From Platerodrilus igneus (Eukaryota > Arthropoda > Insecta > Coleoptera > Lycidae), in the NCBI GenBank assembly GCA_036346225.1, contig JARFIW010001345.1, positions 434,001-498,000 on the forward strand: a DNA stretch of 64,000 nt, given 5' to 3'. Shown in pieces: positions 22,010-33,989 of this stretch; within the stretch, counting starts at the first letter, position 1, and each line of letters begins with the position of its first letter. Below the pieces are notes generated by a model. It was given only the letters and a program-made list of their open reading frames with translations, was not told the DNA's origin and made no database searches. Both the position numbers and the translations under genes were made by a program.

Positions 22010-25000
22010 CAGTGGACTCTCGGGATTATGCCCCTGCGAAAGTTAAAAAAATTTTTTTAACTAGAATATCTCCTGAAAAAGCTCCCCTAAATCAGCATTC
22101 CACGGCTAGCTCTGCTTCCAGCTTCTTCAGAGATACTTACCTATCCTATTCTTACTGTATCTCACTTAGACTACCAAATAAAATTATTACTCAAATAATT
22201 CAACGAAACATACAACCTTTTTGATTCGCACAAATCAAAAATTTACGTTACCAGCTCAACATTTACAAAATCGATTATAAATATCTTCATAAAATTTTAC
22301 AATATCAATCATTAACTCCTTTTAATTTAATGAATTTAATTTATTTCAACATTTTTTTATATAGTTCACGTAGATGGGCCTACCTTTAAACCTTAAATTG
22401 AAATTTACTCTGGTCTATGATGAGCTCAGTATAAACCCTGCTAGTGCAAATGCAAAAATAAATCGTATCTTCGTTTTCCTCAAGTCTAAAGACCCGTTTA
22501 CTCTTTACATCAAACTATACGTCATATATGTATACTTTCAATAATAACTCAAATTGTCTTTTTTCATATAACCTTAAAATTAGCTTTTGTGTTCCTAAAA
22601 TATACACCCAATATGTCAAATCACTCTAGCACAAAATAACAGCACAAAATGTTCAAGCAATAACAAAAAAAAACAAATTTTGTTACCTTTTGCACCGTCA
22701 CCTCTGAAGATGTGGTCCAACTAAAACCTCGTCGTTGCATTCCATCGAATTTCTTTCTGCTACATGTACATCAAACTCATTCAGACGTTATCCAATTCTC
22801 TGCCGACGCTTTCAATATATCTACCCATATAATTGTTCAAATTTGCTAGTCAGCTTCCGAATCTTCCATACAATTAGCACCCTCGTTCAGAAAAATATTA
22901 ACTAGGCTCGGTTACTCCAGTAGCATCTTTTATTAGTTATTAGAATGTATTTACTTACAGCACCGTTTAAATAAGCACCTACTCGTGCTTCACACTTTTA
23001 ATTTAAATTACAACGGACTGCATTTATCACCGATTTAACGTAGATGTTACCATGTATGCCTGAAGTGGACCGAAGAAGTAAGAGAGAGCCCCTCTACATC
23101 TCTTAGTGTATTTATAAGCGTTGAAACCTCACTCTAGTCTCCGTTTCCTTGAAATTCACCACCACTGTCACTCGATTCTCAAATTCCAAACTGTAACGAT
23201 CTTTCAAAACTAGGAATTTCTCGTTCCACTCCGCTTTTAGTCCGAAAATACTGATTATAATACAACGGTTACAAACCGCCTAGAAATTCCTCTCATTCTA
23301 CTTGCAATCAGCCAATCAGAAAGATTTTTCTCCATTTAGGTTTAGCATCCAACTATGTGCTCCTCGTCTAACTCATATTTACCGTCTTTATTAATATCCC
23401 ACTACAGCAACTTAAAATTGATATTGTGGTTAGCCTCTACAATTTGTCGTGCACTTTAAACAAGTGTTTTATCCAACGTCTGTTACTTGTCATCCTTGTC
23501 TGCCTTATGCTAATGGTATCTCGTCTCTACTTGCTTTCAAACCACCTGTTATTTTTGCAGCCTTCGCGTCTACCGTTAACTAAAATTTCTAAAGAATTAT
23601 GTTCTAACGTACATTCTGATTTCTGGAGTTTGTTTATTTGTCTGTGCGTCTTTCTATAAACTGTATGCCAGTTTAAAATTGTACTTTCCATGTTGTTCAA
23701 CGCGTAGAATTTCTTAGGATTTGTTTTTAACGAACGCTTTGTGTAGTTAAATGGAAAATGTGTTTTTACATTATTGATTTTATATACAAAAGCTCTTCCT
23801 TATTATTTGATATGCACAATTTACAATCGTCGAATATTAAAACTAATTATACTCGTAATATCTTTGAGTTTTACATACTACAAAGCTTTCACACTATGCA
23901 AGTTTACCCTGACGATTTATTTATACAAATGTATGCTTTTATCCGTTTGTTTTAATTTCAAAACTAATTAATTTGGCGCGTAAATAATTTATTCCTGTTT
24001 TCTATATACACGGTCCTTACAAAATTATTCTCCTGACTTAACAATGCCTCTTTACATATAATTTACACGATAAAATATATAATTTATCAAATTAGTGTCT
24101 AAAAAACATGAGGGGGGGGGGACTTTAATGATTTGTGGGGTTTTGCGGCACATCATGCGCAAGGTAATTGTATCTCTTTTTCTCATTGCTTTTTCATAAA
24201 GCCAAATATATGGGTGGGTAAATACAGGTCTAAAAACGCTCATACATGAGAAAATAAATAAAGCGTTTTTGGTTAAGCAACATGTTATTAGAATGCATTC
24301 GTACATAAAACTTGTGTGCATGGAAAGCTTAGCAGTCCTTAGAAATTATGATACGAATTATCACTGATCAATTACTTTCACTTTACTGTACGCTTAATTT
24401 CACACAGCCTCATCTAAATTCTCAGTCGCTTATGAATGAATATCCAAAGAAGTGCATTTATAAATCACCGATTCTCAATAGTTTCTCGATTGAATTTATT
24501 AAAACGAGTTAAAAAAATGTAAGAAATCCACTGGCAATATTAAAGTAAAATATGTTTCTACAGGTACTTTTGTTTCATGTAAATAGCACAATTTTTCTAT
24601 TATCTGTTGCCATGGTAGAACTTTGTAACCCTTCATTTTCTACTTTTAACTAAGACAAGTTAGTCCGAGGTCGAAGCGAATTATTAAGGGAGGAGAGCGC
24701 ATTATTCATCGCACCCTGAAGCTGACAGCAGCAGGATGATGTGATATCGAAAGCTTCTTATGCTTTCAAGATATTTATTAGCCTCATTGAGTTGGAATAC
24801 ATTACGCCCGAGAAAATTGTGAGTTTCCGTCCATTCTCCTTCTAAAATATAAAATACATATGTATAATTCGACGAAAACCACAAATAGTCATTTGGGAAA
24901 AATGTCACGAACCAGAATCCGATAACAAATAAAATATAGTTGGAACGTGGTAGACCCCGCTATAACTCATGTATATACAGGGCGCTACGTGCAAAATATG

Positions 25001-26705
25001 AGTAGGTACTTAAGCTCGATTTAAATTTCTTGCTTTGATTTTCACTTATTTCGCATTTCTATCGCTTTCGCTATTGTTTGATCATATGCTTTAAACGACT
25101 TATATTTATCCAGAAGTTTATCAATAATGAATCTTGTCACATAAGTAAATTAGAAATCAACCTGTGTAATATAGGTCAGAACTTTTTCTATCTACCAAGA
25201 TTATGCCTTCAGTTGGCAAGGTATAACTCAACATCCCTCGAGTTTTAAATTACTTAATATTCGTCATGTTTCTTAAAGAAATTGTAATTTTAAAATGATT
25301 GCTCCCTAATTAATTTGGGCAAAGAATTTTATTCACACTCTGACGAAACTGTTTCAAAAAACAAAATAGTCTAAAAGGTATTGACAGGAACAAGTGTTGT
25401 TCACTGGGCTTAGTATTTAATTTTCGTAGTAACCTAATTTTACTGAATTAAGGAAATATGCGAAAGAAAGTATATTTCATTCTGCTTTTTCCTGCTAATT
25501 GAAATATATTCCACTTGGTACTTCTCTCACAAGCTGTATGCTTTGCCAAAGGGTAACAGGGTGGGTGAGGGATAACCAAACCAACCATTTTATATATTTG
25601 TCTTAGAAGAGTTCCGGTGTGTATTAATAAGCATAGTGGGAGTTGATTTTTATATCTTTAACACCGAATAGGACATTATTATTTAATAAGAAATCAACTT
25701 ATTATTCAATATTTTCTACTATGTATATTTCTTGTTGTATATAATACCTTTATTACATCCGAAGAAGATAGAATCGCGCACGGTTTAACAGCCATTACAG
25801 AAATTTTTGCTGGAAAATTTGGACAAAAGGTAACCAAATCAAATATCAGCATCTATATTAAATCCAGCTATAGCTAGTCATTATAGACTGATAATAACTA
25901 TTCATTCCTTTTACAGACGTGCAATCTACGACCCACTATAATTTATCACCCATCTGTATTTTATATGACAAAATGGAATTATAAAGCTTACCAGCTTACC
26001 AGAGGGTATAATTGCATACTTGATATTCTTTTACTGAATTTACTTATAAGTAACTGGTTCCAAATTAATCAGCCAAACTTACGAAGTAAGTTAGGTTAAT
26101 ATAATCGCTACGTCGTCGTCGTCGCCGCCGTCGCCGCCGTCGTCCGTTGCCATATTCCCATAATGATACAATAAATGACATATATGTACCTTGTTTAGTT
26201 TTTTACGCTGATTACAAATATGCTATACAGTTTTCGATATCTCATTTAGTTTTCGAGATAATCGAATTTATTTGAGAAATGTTAACAGCACAAACTAATA
26301 TAAACTTTAATAGATAGGTCCTGCTGTAACTCAAATTGGCTTAGTAGCATCAACCTCTAACAAATTTCAAGGATATGATGACGGGAAGCTAACCAAAGTA
26401 CATCTTGTTCACCTTTTGCTCTAGTATTTACAGAGGTTGTATCAGAACTCATATATACATTGCACTTAGTCTGCAATTTTCCATTATTAAAGTGTTTCAA
26501 TAACAAGCTATTGCTTCTCCCGTTCTGGATTAGAGTTTTGGAACAGGAAATAACTGCTCAATGCCTCTTCCTGAAACAATAGTCGCAAAAATATCAACAA
26601 TTTCAGTACCTGATATATCTTTTAAGATTTTTCCGTCCCAGCAAACAGTCTAAGGCACATTAACTGAAAATTGAATTTCTAAGTTTGAGCCCTTTTTCTT
26701 TGTTT
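22008..26705. other. Non-coding stretch
   Basis: 4.7 kb with no convincing gene on either strand; open frames are short and without motifs. Simple sequence includes a G run (24112-24121) and a CGT/CGC trinucleotide array (26110-26147). Confidence 0.55.
26110..26147. repeat. CGT/CGC trinucleotide repeat
   Basis: Mixed GTC and GCC triplets, a GC-rich island in AT-rich surroundings. Confidence 0.85.
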
Positions 26706-27032
26706 TTATTCTAAGCGCTGATTAGAAGATTTCTTCACATTATACTGTGGAGGGTAACGTGCTACAGCTTTTGGTGTATTAGTCAAAACAGCTGCTGCTT
26801 TTCGGACACTTAACTTTGCAGCATCAACGCTTGCAGCTACGTCTCTGTCCAAAATACTCCATCTACCTCTTTTCTTTGGAAGTATATCACAACATGAAAC
26901 CAGTTCTTCGTATATAAAATTACTTTCACTTTCAAGCGAGGTATTTACGTTTTCATATCCACCTGGAAGATTTGAGAGTCGTTTAACAAGCAATATTTTA
27001 TTTTTCTCTTCACTCTCTTTTATATTTGCCAA
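26706..27032 (-). CDS. Unidentified 108-codon ORF, probable relic
   Basis: Not firmly recognised. The central part reads KKRGRWSILDRDVAASVDAA, then LSVRKAAAVLTNT. This recalls a family of uncharacterised animal proteins with a block of the form [KR]xxTPxLAAALDRxxxSxRxAxxxLxAT, which are often multi-copy and possibly TE-derived. The likely start is the Met at 27030-27032, and the C-terminal part is lysine/serine-rich. The ORF stands alone between non-coding DNA and a LINE relic. It may be a fragment of a larger gene or element; the function is unknown. Confidence 0.35.
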   Translation of the reverse strand: MANIKESEEKNKILLVKRLSNLPGGYENVNTSLESESNFIYEELVSCCDILPKKRGRWSILDRDVAASVDAAKLSVRKAAAVLTNTPKAVARYPPQYNVKKSSNQRLE

Positions 27033-27239
27033 AGGTGTTTTGCTTTTTTCTCTTTAGACATTACTATTTTCTATACAAAGTCTATATCAAGATTTCCATT
27101 GTACCGACTTGTCCGTTTTGAATTTGAGCAAGCAGAAAATGTTTATCTTCCTTTATTTTAATCATATTAAGTGAATGTTTGCGAATGTAGTGTGTTCGTT
27201 TCAGAGTGGTCGTCGTTGTGGTGCTTGTCTCTGAAGGTA

Positions 27240-28200
27240 ACTTTTTGCATATTCTTTATGATTTTATCGGCAAGTGCATTTAGGTGCTTAAATGTGCGTT
27301 TGTGCGTCGTATAGATATGTTTAGTATCGTGATTCTTTCGTTGTGTGTGTATGGGACGCCTTTACAGTCGACAAGCATGTGCTTTGGTGTACCAATTTTT
27401 CAACACCACACAATTCATCATTTGCCAAGTTCATCCGATATTTTACAGTTGTGTTCATCGGTCAGCCGTACTGTTGTCCCATCTGGTTCTCCATTAGGAT
27501 TGGACCACTTCCTTTATTCATCTCTTCGTGTTCACCGAAGATTGTGGCACTTCTTCTACTTTCTCTAGTAAGTTTTTACGAAGGCGGAACCTTGCTCCTC
27601 TTTCTTTCTTATTATAAGGTCGCTCGGCATTATCTGGTAATCACGGGCAGGACATCTGTGGCGGTCGTCCTGCATTCTTCAGTTGGTCAGTTGTATCAGT
27701 GTTTCTTTGTCGGTTTCATTAACTGTTTGTCTTGGTTTAAGTAGTGTCATTCAGTGTATCTATACACTCGTAGTGTATGACACCATAGTCGCCGGCACAT
27801 TGCCAAGATAATGGCCCACGCTGTGTAGTGATATTTTTAGTTGCGTTGTGCCAAGCTAGTAAAGCTTTGAATTGTCTGTGTCGCGTTGTTGCATATTGTG
27901 ACAATGTGGTAATTGTAATTGAGTTTTTGCGCAATGCCACACCCAAGTATTTGCATGTTCGTGCTCGTGCGACTAGTTTGTCTTCTATTAACAAGGGTGG
28001 GTTGCGCTTAATGGTTCTTTTGATTACAGTGTATGTGGTTTTGTCTGTTGTTACGGTAGAACACGTATCTCGAAGAGAGTACCAACAAGAAATGAAAGGT
28101 AAAGTAAGAAAAGCCTGTAACGTAACGAGAAAAGCCGAAGATTGGGGTAGGCATAGGGATAGTTAAGAACCCGACTATATCTGCTAAAATAAAAAGCATA
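27240..28200 (-). pseudogene. R1/I-group LINE ORF2, 3' part, decayed
   Basis: Reading the minus strand from 28100 down gives the end of the RT palm and the thumb in shifting frames: KTTYTVIKRTIKRNP, then RARTCKYLGVALRKN (27994-27737 frame). Further down comes DVLPVI, like the AGVLP block, and near 27390-27370 a KIGTPKHMLVDC segment like the C-terminal CCHC finger of R1 and I elements. Stops and shifts are frequent. An RT front half of the same type and strand is at 32960-33430, so this could be the other end of one LINE split by a later Gypsy insertion. Confidence 0.55.
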
Positions 28201-28964
28201 TAAATTAATCAACAGATAAGGACAGCTAACTTGTATGACTAATAAAGCATAAAATAAAACAAGAACACAGTAACATAGCAGTAACAGTAACGCAATTTAT
28301 TTAACCAACTTAAACGGTAAACACAATGGTACCAAGCCGCTATAAATAATAATAAATCCTTAAACACTACAAATAAATGATACGAGCTCGCAAATAAAGG
28401 GAAAAAAGACAATCTTAAAACTACAGTACATTTAAATTTTCCTGCAACAAAATATGTTTAACAAAATAAGAGTAATGCAGGAATATAATCTCTAAATGTA
28501 ATAATTAATAAAGCACCCTTGTTAGTTGTTTGAATTTTTAGAAACAAAAGGACAAAGAGACAAAATACATGGATCCGCTTTTAATAACTAGTTCCTAGTA
28601 TAAAGAATAATCCCTGGTAAAGTTAATTTGTACAAAAGCACCAAACAATAAACTGGTTAGTTTGTAGTAAAAACCGTTAATTAATAGATACTAAAATTTG
28701 AACTGTCTTTGTAGAGGGTAGTGGTAGTCCCGTACGACCAACACTCTGAATTAGCAATAGAATCTGCAGGAGACGGCACATATAGTAGGCATATGAGATG
28801 TAATGTAATTCTATGTCCACTTAGAATAAATTTGTGAGTTTCAAAACAAAATTGTGCTCAAATGGAGCTTATTTTGAATTAAAGTGCGAAATAATCGATT
28901 AAAATATTATTACTACAAACTCCAACTACGGTACAGTAACATGTGACTCGCTTATAGTCGATAC
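28201..28964. other. Non-coding stretch between LINE and Gypsy relics
   Basis: AT-rich, no motif recognised. It may contain the remains of the Gypsy 3' LTR, but no matching copy was found at 31.1-32.9 kb. Confidence 0.35.
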
Positions 28965-29705
28965 CAAATTGCTCCACACTACAATTAGTCAAGTAGCATG
29001 TGGTATATGTCCACTTACCCTATACTATTTAGATAGAACCGTTCCTCGACCACAAGATCACAAAAGAGCGGGTCGTACACCAAACTCAGTGGACAATCAT
29101 TGGTTATTTTCTTGGCGTGTTGAGGTGTTTATGGGAAAAGAAATAAATCTTGAGGCCAAAAAAGAGGGAAATTTTACGAGTGAGGTTAGAAAAATTCGGA
29201 ATTAATCGCCCGTACCAACTGGCCATGTTAATCATTCGACCGACTTTTTGGACAAAAAAAGGAGGAGGGATGTTGAGGATAGCGGAAACTTTATCGGGAT
29301 CGACAGGTTACCCATCTCAGCCAACGACATAAGGAAGAGATGCGAAAGGACTAAGTGAAGGATGCGGAAGTATTCGTCGAAGGAAGGGGTAAACGTTATT
29401 ATATCGTCAAGATATGCGAAGGAGAAAGGTTCAATGTCAGGACCTATAGATTTTTAGATAAGGCGTTAGAAGGTAGCGGGAGAATTATGAAGTTCGAATG
29501 GGAGACGGCAAGATTGGAACAAAACACGATGAGAGATGATAAAGGCAGTGATAGGTTTAGATTCGGCAGCGAGAGTGATATGCCGGTACGCGGAGCGAAT
29601 ATCTAAGGTAAAGAGGAAGGGAGCATCATGGAGCCGATCGAGTATAGTGAAAAAATAAGAGGATAGGCGCCTTTCTGGGTGACTTAGTTGACTTTGCAGA
29701 AAATG
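28965..29705 (-). pseudogene. pol: Gypsy reverse transcriptase relic
   Basis: Minus-strand translation gives DIRSAYRHITLAAES, then FELHNSPATF (the MPFGL-NAPATF block), then FAYLDDIIT, the catalytic YLDD, around 29400. Lower down comes PDKVSAILNIPPP, then INMASWYGRLIPNFSNLT (about 29290-29160), the Gypsy post-RT block. At least two stops (after ATF and a few codons later) break the frame. No RNase H or integrase could be followed beyond 28965, so the element is 3'-truncated or too decayed. Confidence 0.75.
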
Positions 29706-29895
29706 TAAAATTTATAGAAGCCGTTTTCTTGTTTCACTAGGATAATAGGACTGGACCAGGGACTGGTGGAAGGTTCTACAACTTTAAGACGTATCATATC
29801 GTCCAGTTAGGAATGGGATATCTTAACAAGAGGAAAGAAAAGAGAATAGTGACTTTGTTTGATAGGTACTGAGGATGTATGTCTTTGCTGTTGGA

Positions 29896-30291
29896 CTAAG
29901 GTAATGCAATGTGGGCAGGATCAGAAGTGATGATGACCGAGGGGAAGGAGGAACAAAGGTCCATAGGCTTTCGCAAAGACCAGGAAAACATTATATCGAC
30001 TCCCAGAATAAGTTGATGAGAAGCTTCAGGAATGACCAAAGCATCTAGGTAAGTGATTGAATTTTGAAGAATAATGGGAAGAGAAACAGAACATAGGATG
30101 GTATATTTAGAATTGTCAACAAGGCTACAGAAAGAAGATGAGAAAGTATGAAGGGGGCTTAGGGAACGTAAGCTGGGCCAACCAAAATAACCGATAATAG
30201 TAGAAGTGTTTTCGGAGTTCAAGATGTACAGGAGGTCCAAAAAATGTTGACTGATCGATATGCGCGTTCGTCGCCACGAACATTTGTCCAT
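29896..30291 (-). pseudogene. pol: Gypsy protease relic
   Basis: A 131-codon frame ending in ALVIPEASHQLILGVDIM, which matches the second half of Gypsy aspartic proteases (VVP-L-H-LILG-DF). The active-site DTG or DSG was not found in the preceding sequence, so that part is mutated or frameshifted. Position between Gag (above 30389) and RT (below 29705) fits a minus-strand gag-pro-RT order. Confidence 0.6.
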
Positions 30292-30388
30292 TTAAAATTT
30301 AGGACGTAACGGAATTGACCGTTTTGATCGAGATAAGGAGAAAGCAACATAAATGAAATGATAGGGCCACCTACTCAGTCCGAAGAAC

Positions 30389-31100
30389 CTACTGTTGGTT
30401 TGAAGAATTTTGACAAGTGGGACAGCCCGCTACATTGCAATGGAGTACTCGAGGACGAGTACATGTGGCCTGACGAGTAGAAGTAGACACAGGCATACGA
30501 ACAGAAGGAGCTACGCAAAGAATGTTTGATCGAAGAGTAGGTGGTAAACGAATTTTGACTGACCGATTATGTGAACTAAATTTTTTCTTCAATCGCAGCG
30601 AAATTAAAAGCGAAATTCGGTTCTACGTTGTTTGTATTGACTACGGGGTACATGACTATCAATACGGGATTTTTTCTGTTCGAGTCGCAAATATTTCTCC
30701 TCACCTCCTGCAGAGAATTAAAAGTAGCTTATTGCGCAAGTTGGAAGGGCAATAAATTTTAAGAAACAATATCTAGGTAACATCTGCAGGTATACTACCG
30801 TGACACCGAAACATGGCTGTCATGCAAGATAGGTACTCGATAATACTCCCTGAAGGAGCCTGTGTTCGTCTTAAACTATCGTTAAATAACCGGCGTTTAT
30901 AACCCGGGGGATGTAAATGTTACAAGTAAACTGAACAACGAATTCCAATCAGAAAATCTGCGACGATTACTACGGTACCAATACAACGATTTGAACTCAA
31001 ATAAATTCACTGCGGACTCAAATAACTGAAACTGATACCCGTCGAGCTTTTCAAAGTTCTTCTGCACCATGATCGTATCCAGATCGCCAGGATATTTCAA
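30389..31100 (-). pseudogene. gag: Gypsy gag relic
   Basis: The minus-strand frame 31100-30897 has FEFKSLYWYRSNRRRFSDW, the capsid block ALxWYRxNRxxxxxW of insect Gypsy Gag. It continues (30880-30790) as LRRTQAPSGSIIEYLSCM, matching the next capsid helix, then degrades. The frame 30592-30389 ends in a CTRPRV...CPTC segment that looks like a modified zinc knuckle. Several shifts. The N-terminal part may extend to about 31650. Confidence 0.65.
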
Positions 31101-32900
31101 ATTCTATTTTGACACTGGTTGGCCATAATTGGAGGAATGAAGGAAAGAAGGAGTTGACCTAGGTTTAGAAATAGGGACCAGTTCAGTTTCTCAGTCCGAT
31201 TCGGAAGTAAGTAACGGAAGTTCATCTGTCTCAGCAATAGAAGTGAGAGCAGTATTAAAAATAGCTACCGGAGTCTCTTATAAGGAAGTAGCGTGAGAAA
31301 ATTTTAAATTTTAGTATCGCAGGAACTGCGGAGATTGGTCAACGTAAGAAATAATTGACAATAGGTTCTGAGATTCGCCTCTGTTGGAGACATATTAGTA
31401 CAGCGACGTTTCGTGTGTAGCAACAGGGAACTAATGCGTTTAAACGCAAGTAATGACCTATCACCACCAAATTCGGCAAGGGATTGTTGCAGCTCTTGAA
31501 TAGAAGTGGTAACTAATGCATGTTCGGAAGCGAATGGGATTCAACTGAAATAGAGCGGAGTCCTTTATTGCGTTCCATGCCATACGCGCTCTGCAGAGAC
31601 TTGCGTAATTCGGTCCCATTGCCTTCGAAATCAAAACCGCAAGAATCTTACTCATACTGCAGCTCAGTTTTTCACGTTATTGCACGTGAATGCACCAATG
31701 TGCTATCATGAACAAAAATAACTGGAAAAATTTAAATACGAGATTTCAGATCGACAAAAAAAAACTACTATGAATCGCAGAACAAATATTGTGGTACCTA
31801 CGACAAAGGGTAAAGGAATTAAATTTGAAGAAAGGTACTAGGAATGACGGACGGAGGGTAGAAGCGGTAGATAAAAATTTGGGCGTCAAAGCTTTCAAGT
31901 TTTTCTAGTGAGAAACTTCAAATATCACTCAAAACTTAAGTCTGATAATCAGGAATGAAACACAAACAAAAAAAATTTTGGACCAGATTAAACGAAGAAT
32001 AAAAAGGGAATAACTACTGATAATGCCGGGACAAAACGGCGAGTAAGAAAAAGTCGGGGTCCCTCGTTGGGTATGCCAATATATGATACGGTAATCCTTG
32101 CGGACGAGAAAGGAAGCTACGTAGTTAGACCGCACCGATGACAACAACAAAAAAAAACGGAAGTGTGCCGTGCTAACAGCTAGTCGTAGAGTGAGGGTTC
32201 AAAAGAAAAGAAAAAGCTCAATACCGTCTTGCGGGGAGGATTTCACATAGTAGTTCAAGTCAAAGTTTGTCATGCTTTTCGTCTCCAAATATCTACCTTA
32301 ATGCGTCACCTTTTCAATTATAGATTTTAGGGTTGATTGGGTCTTCAGTACAGCCCTACGTTAAAAAGATATCTTTATAAAAACGGAAAATCATTCGTTG
32401 TTAAAAAATAAATGTCAATCATATAAACGTAAACAAAACAATCACTTTCTTACCATTTTAAACGTTGTCCTTCACTTCATGTTATATCATGTCTGTTATT
32501 GTATGATTAAAAACTGTTTGGTAACACTGGCTATTGTGTCCTATCTCACTTAAAGTTGCTTTTATCTTTGAAACCATGAACACACACTTGTTTATGGAAA
32601 GATGATTACTACAGTCAGTGTTGCACAAAATAAAGCAAACAGTGGAGAAAAACATGACTTGATTTTCAAAACAAACCACAACTTTAACTAAAATACACGA
32701 ATTCTATTTCACCCAACAAACAAAAAGCGTCTAACAACAGCAAACTAATACATTTTTAAATTACACTCCAATAGAAAATACATTTCATGCCACAAACTGT
32801 TTTTAAAATCTAGAAACCCATTTCGGACCGCGCACATTCTTCACGATTAATTGCTAGACAAGGAACTAAACAAATTTATATAAAAGTACGAGAGAAGAAT
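31101..32900. other. Probable upstream part of minus-strand Gypsy relic
   Basis: No motif could be assigned with confidence. A 64-codon minus frame (31655-31461) may be the Gag N-terminus. LTR copies were not recognised. Confidence 0.35.
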
Positions 32901-32954
32901 ATAGACAACCAAACTCTTGGATATAATGAAAGATGTGTTTAGTTGGTTGTCTAT
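32901..32954. repeat. 12-bp perfect inverted repeat
   Basis: ATAGACAACCAA at 32901-32912 and TTGGTTGTCTAT at 32943-32954, loop of 30 bases, with a TATATAAAAG sequence about 25 bases upstream. Function unknown; a miniature-element end or a chance fold are both possible. Confidence 0.5.
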
Positions 32955-32959
32955 TTACG

Positions 32960-33430
32960 CGGTTTAAATTTATAGCACGCGTAAATTAAAATAAGTAGAA
33001 CCTGAAAGGGTTCTTGAAGTAATGAGGCCATGAATTGTTTAAATATGAAATAGAACGTACAGGCTGCAAATGTTTGACTCGGTGATCGCAACGTCGTGTA
33101 GCAGTCGTGATAGAAGCTCCTACACATGCGATACAGTTGTTGTGAACACCTTAGGTGCTGTAAGCGAACACAAAGCGAAAGCCACCATGGGTTGTTGAAG
33201 GCGCCTCGATGTCTACCATAATGAGTATCGCGTATCTTTGGGTTGCTTCCGCTAGAGTGTTTATCGTGGCGTTGATTGAGTGTTATGTCGAGCATCCTCA
33301 CCGAAACCCGTATTGTCTTGAATGCATGTCCACCTGCTCTCTGTGCTCACGCATCCTGTTGCATACTAATCGTTGAACTACTTCGTAAGCTACGTTCGGA
33401 CGTGGAGCGAAAAAAGCTTTACATTACCAT
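32960..33430 (-). pseudogene. R1-group LINE reverse transcriptase, front half
   Basis: Minus-strand translation from about 33400 reads AYEVVQRLVCNRMREH, then HSRQYGFR (the HxxQYGFRxGxST block), then HSINATINTLAEATQRYAI, and then VDIEGAFNNPWW, the first catalytic Asp motif (VDIxGAFDNxWW). WLSLCVRLQ...CRSFYHDCYTTLRSPSQT follows. Two stops lie in the GFRxGCSTxH part. Similarity fades below about 33060, before the GCPQG and YVDD motifs. This is typical of R1, TRAS and related LINEs. Confidence 0.7.
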
Positions 33431-33544
33431 ATAGCCAAGTTGTATGTAAAAATGCACTATCGCCAGATGTTTAGGAATACGAATTCGCTAGAGACACGTG
33501 TCATACCTGCTTTACGACCACCATGACATAAGTAACAACAATAA

Positions 33545-33558
33545 ATCCTTAAATGCAT
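33545..33558 (+). repeat. Left terminal inverted repeat of piggyBac
   Basis: ATCCTTAAATGCAT, next to ATAA, a one-base variant of the TTAA target duplication. Confidence 0.85.
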
Positions 33559-33989
33559 ATAGTTGCAGAATTACAACATTACAAATTATGCCTCGCATTG
33601 GTAGTATTTTTAAAATGAAAAGCATTTAGTGCATAGTGAGATATTCCTACAACATTGCTCTTTCACTCCTGCACCCTATAGAGTTGCATATATTTCAAAC
33701 TAAATGAATCTGACCAACATTCAGTTGATAGGTATAACCTCAAAATATTGACACCTGTGATTTTTAATTTCAAATGTGTTCACTGTTATTTCAACTCTGA
33801 AATAAATATTGGTCAATAAAATAAGGTGAGTAAAAATGTATTATAATATAGAATCACTATGTTTTGTTATTTGATGTCATATTGTAGTAAAAAACATGTA
33901 TGTTGTAGAAATACAACATTATGCAGTTAGCTCTTATTTTTAATACATAATATTCAATTGCATCCATAATATAAAAGCACTAATTTTTT

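Noticed and set aside
21851..22224. ORFs encoding (IY)n repeats
   Set aside because: They translate the TA microsatellite.
27284..28166. Three plus-strand ORFs of 94-133 codons
   Set aside because: The minus strand reads as LINE RT and CCHC remnants; the plus frames are shadows.
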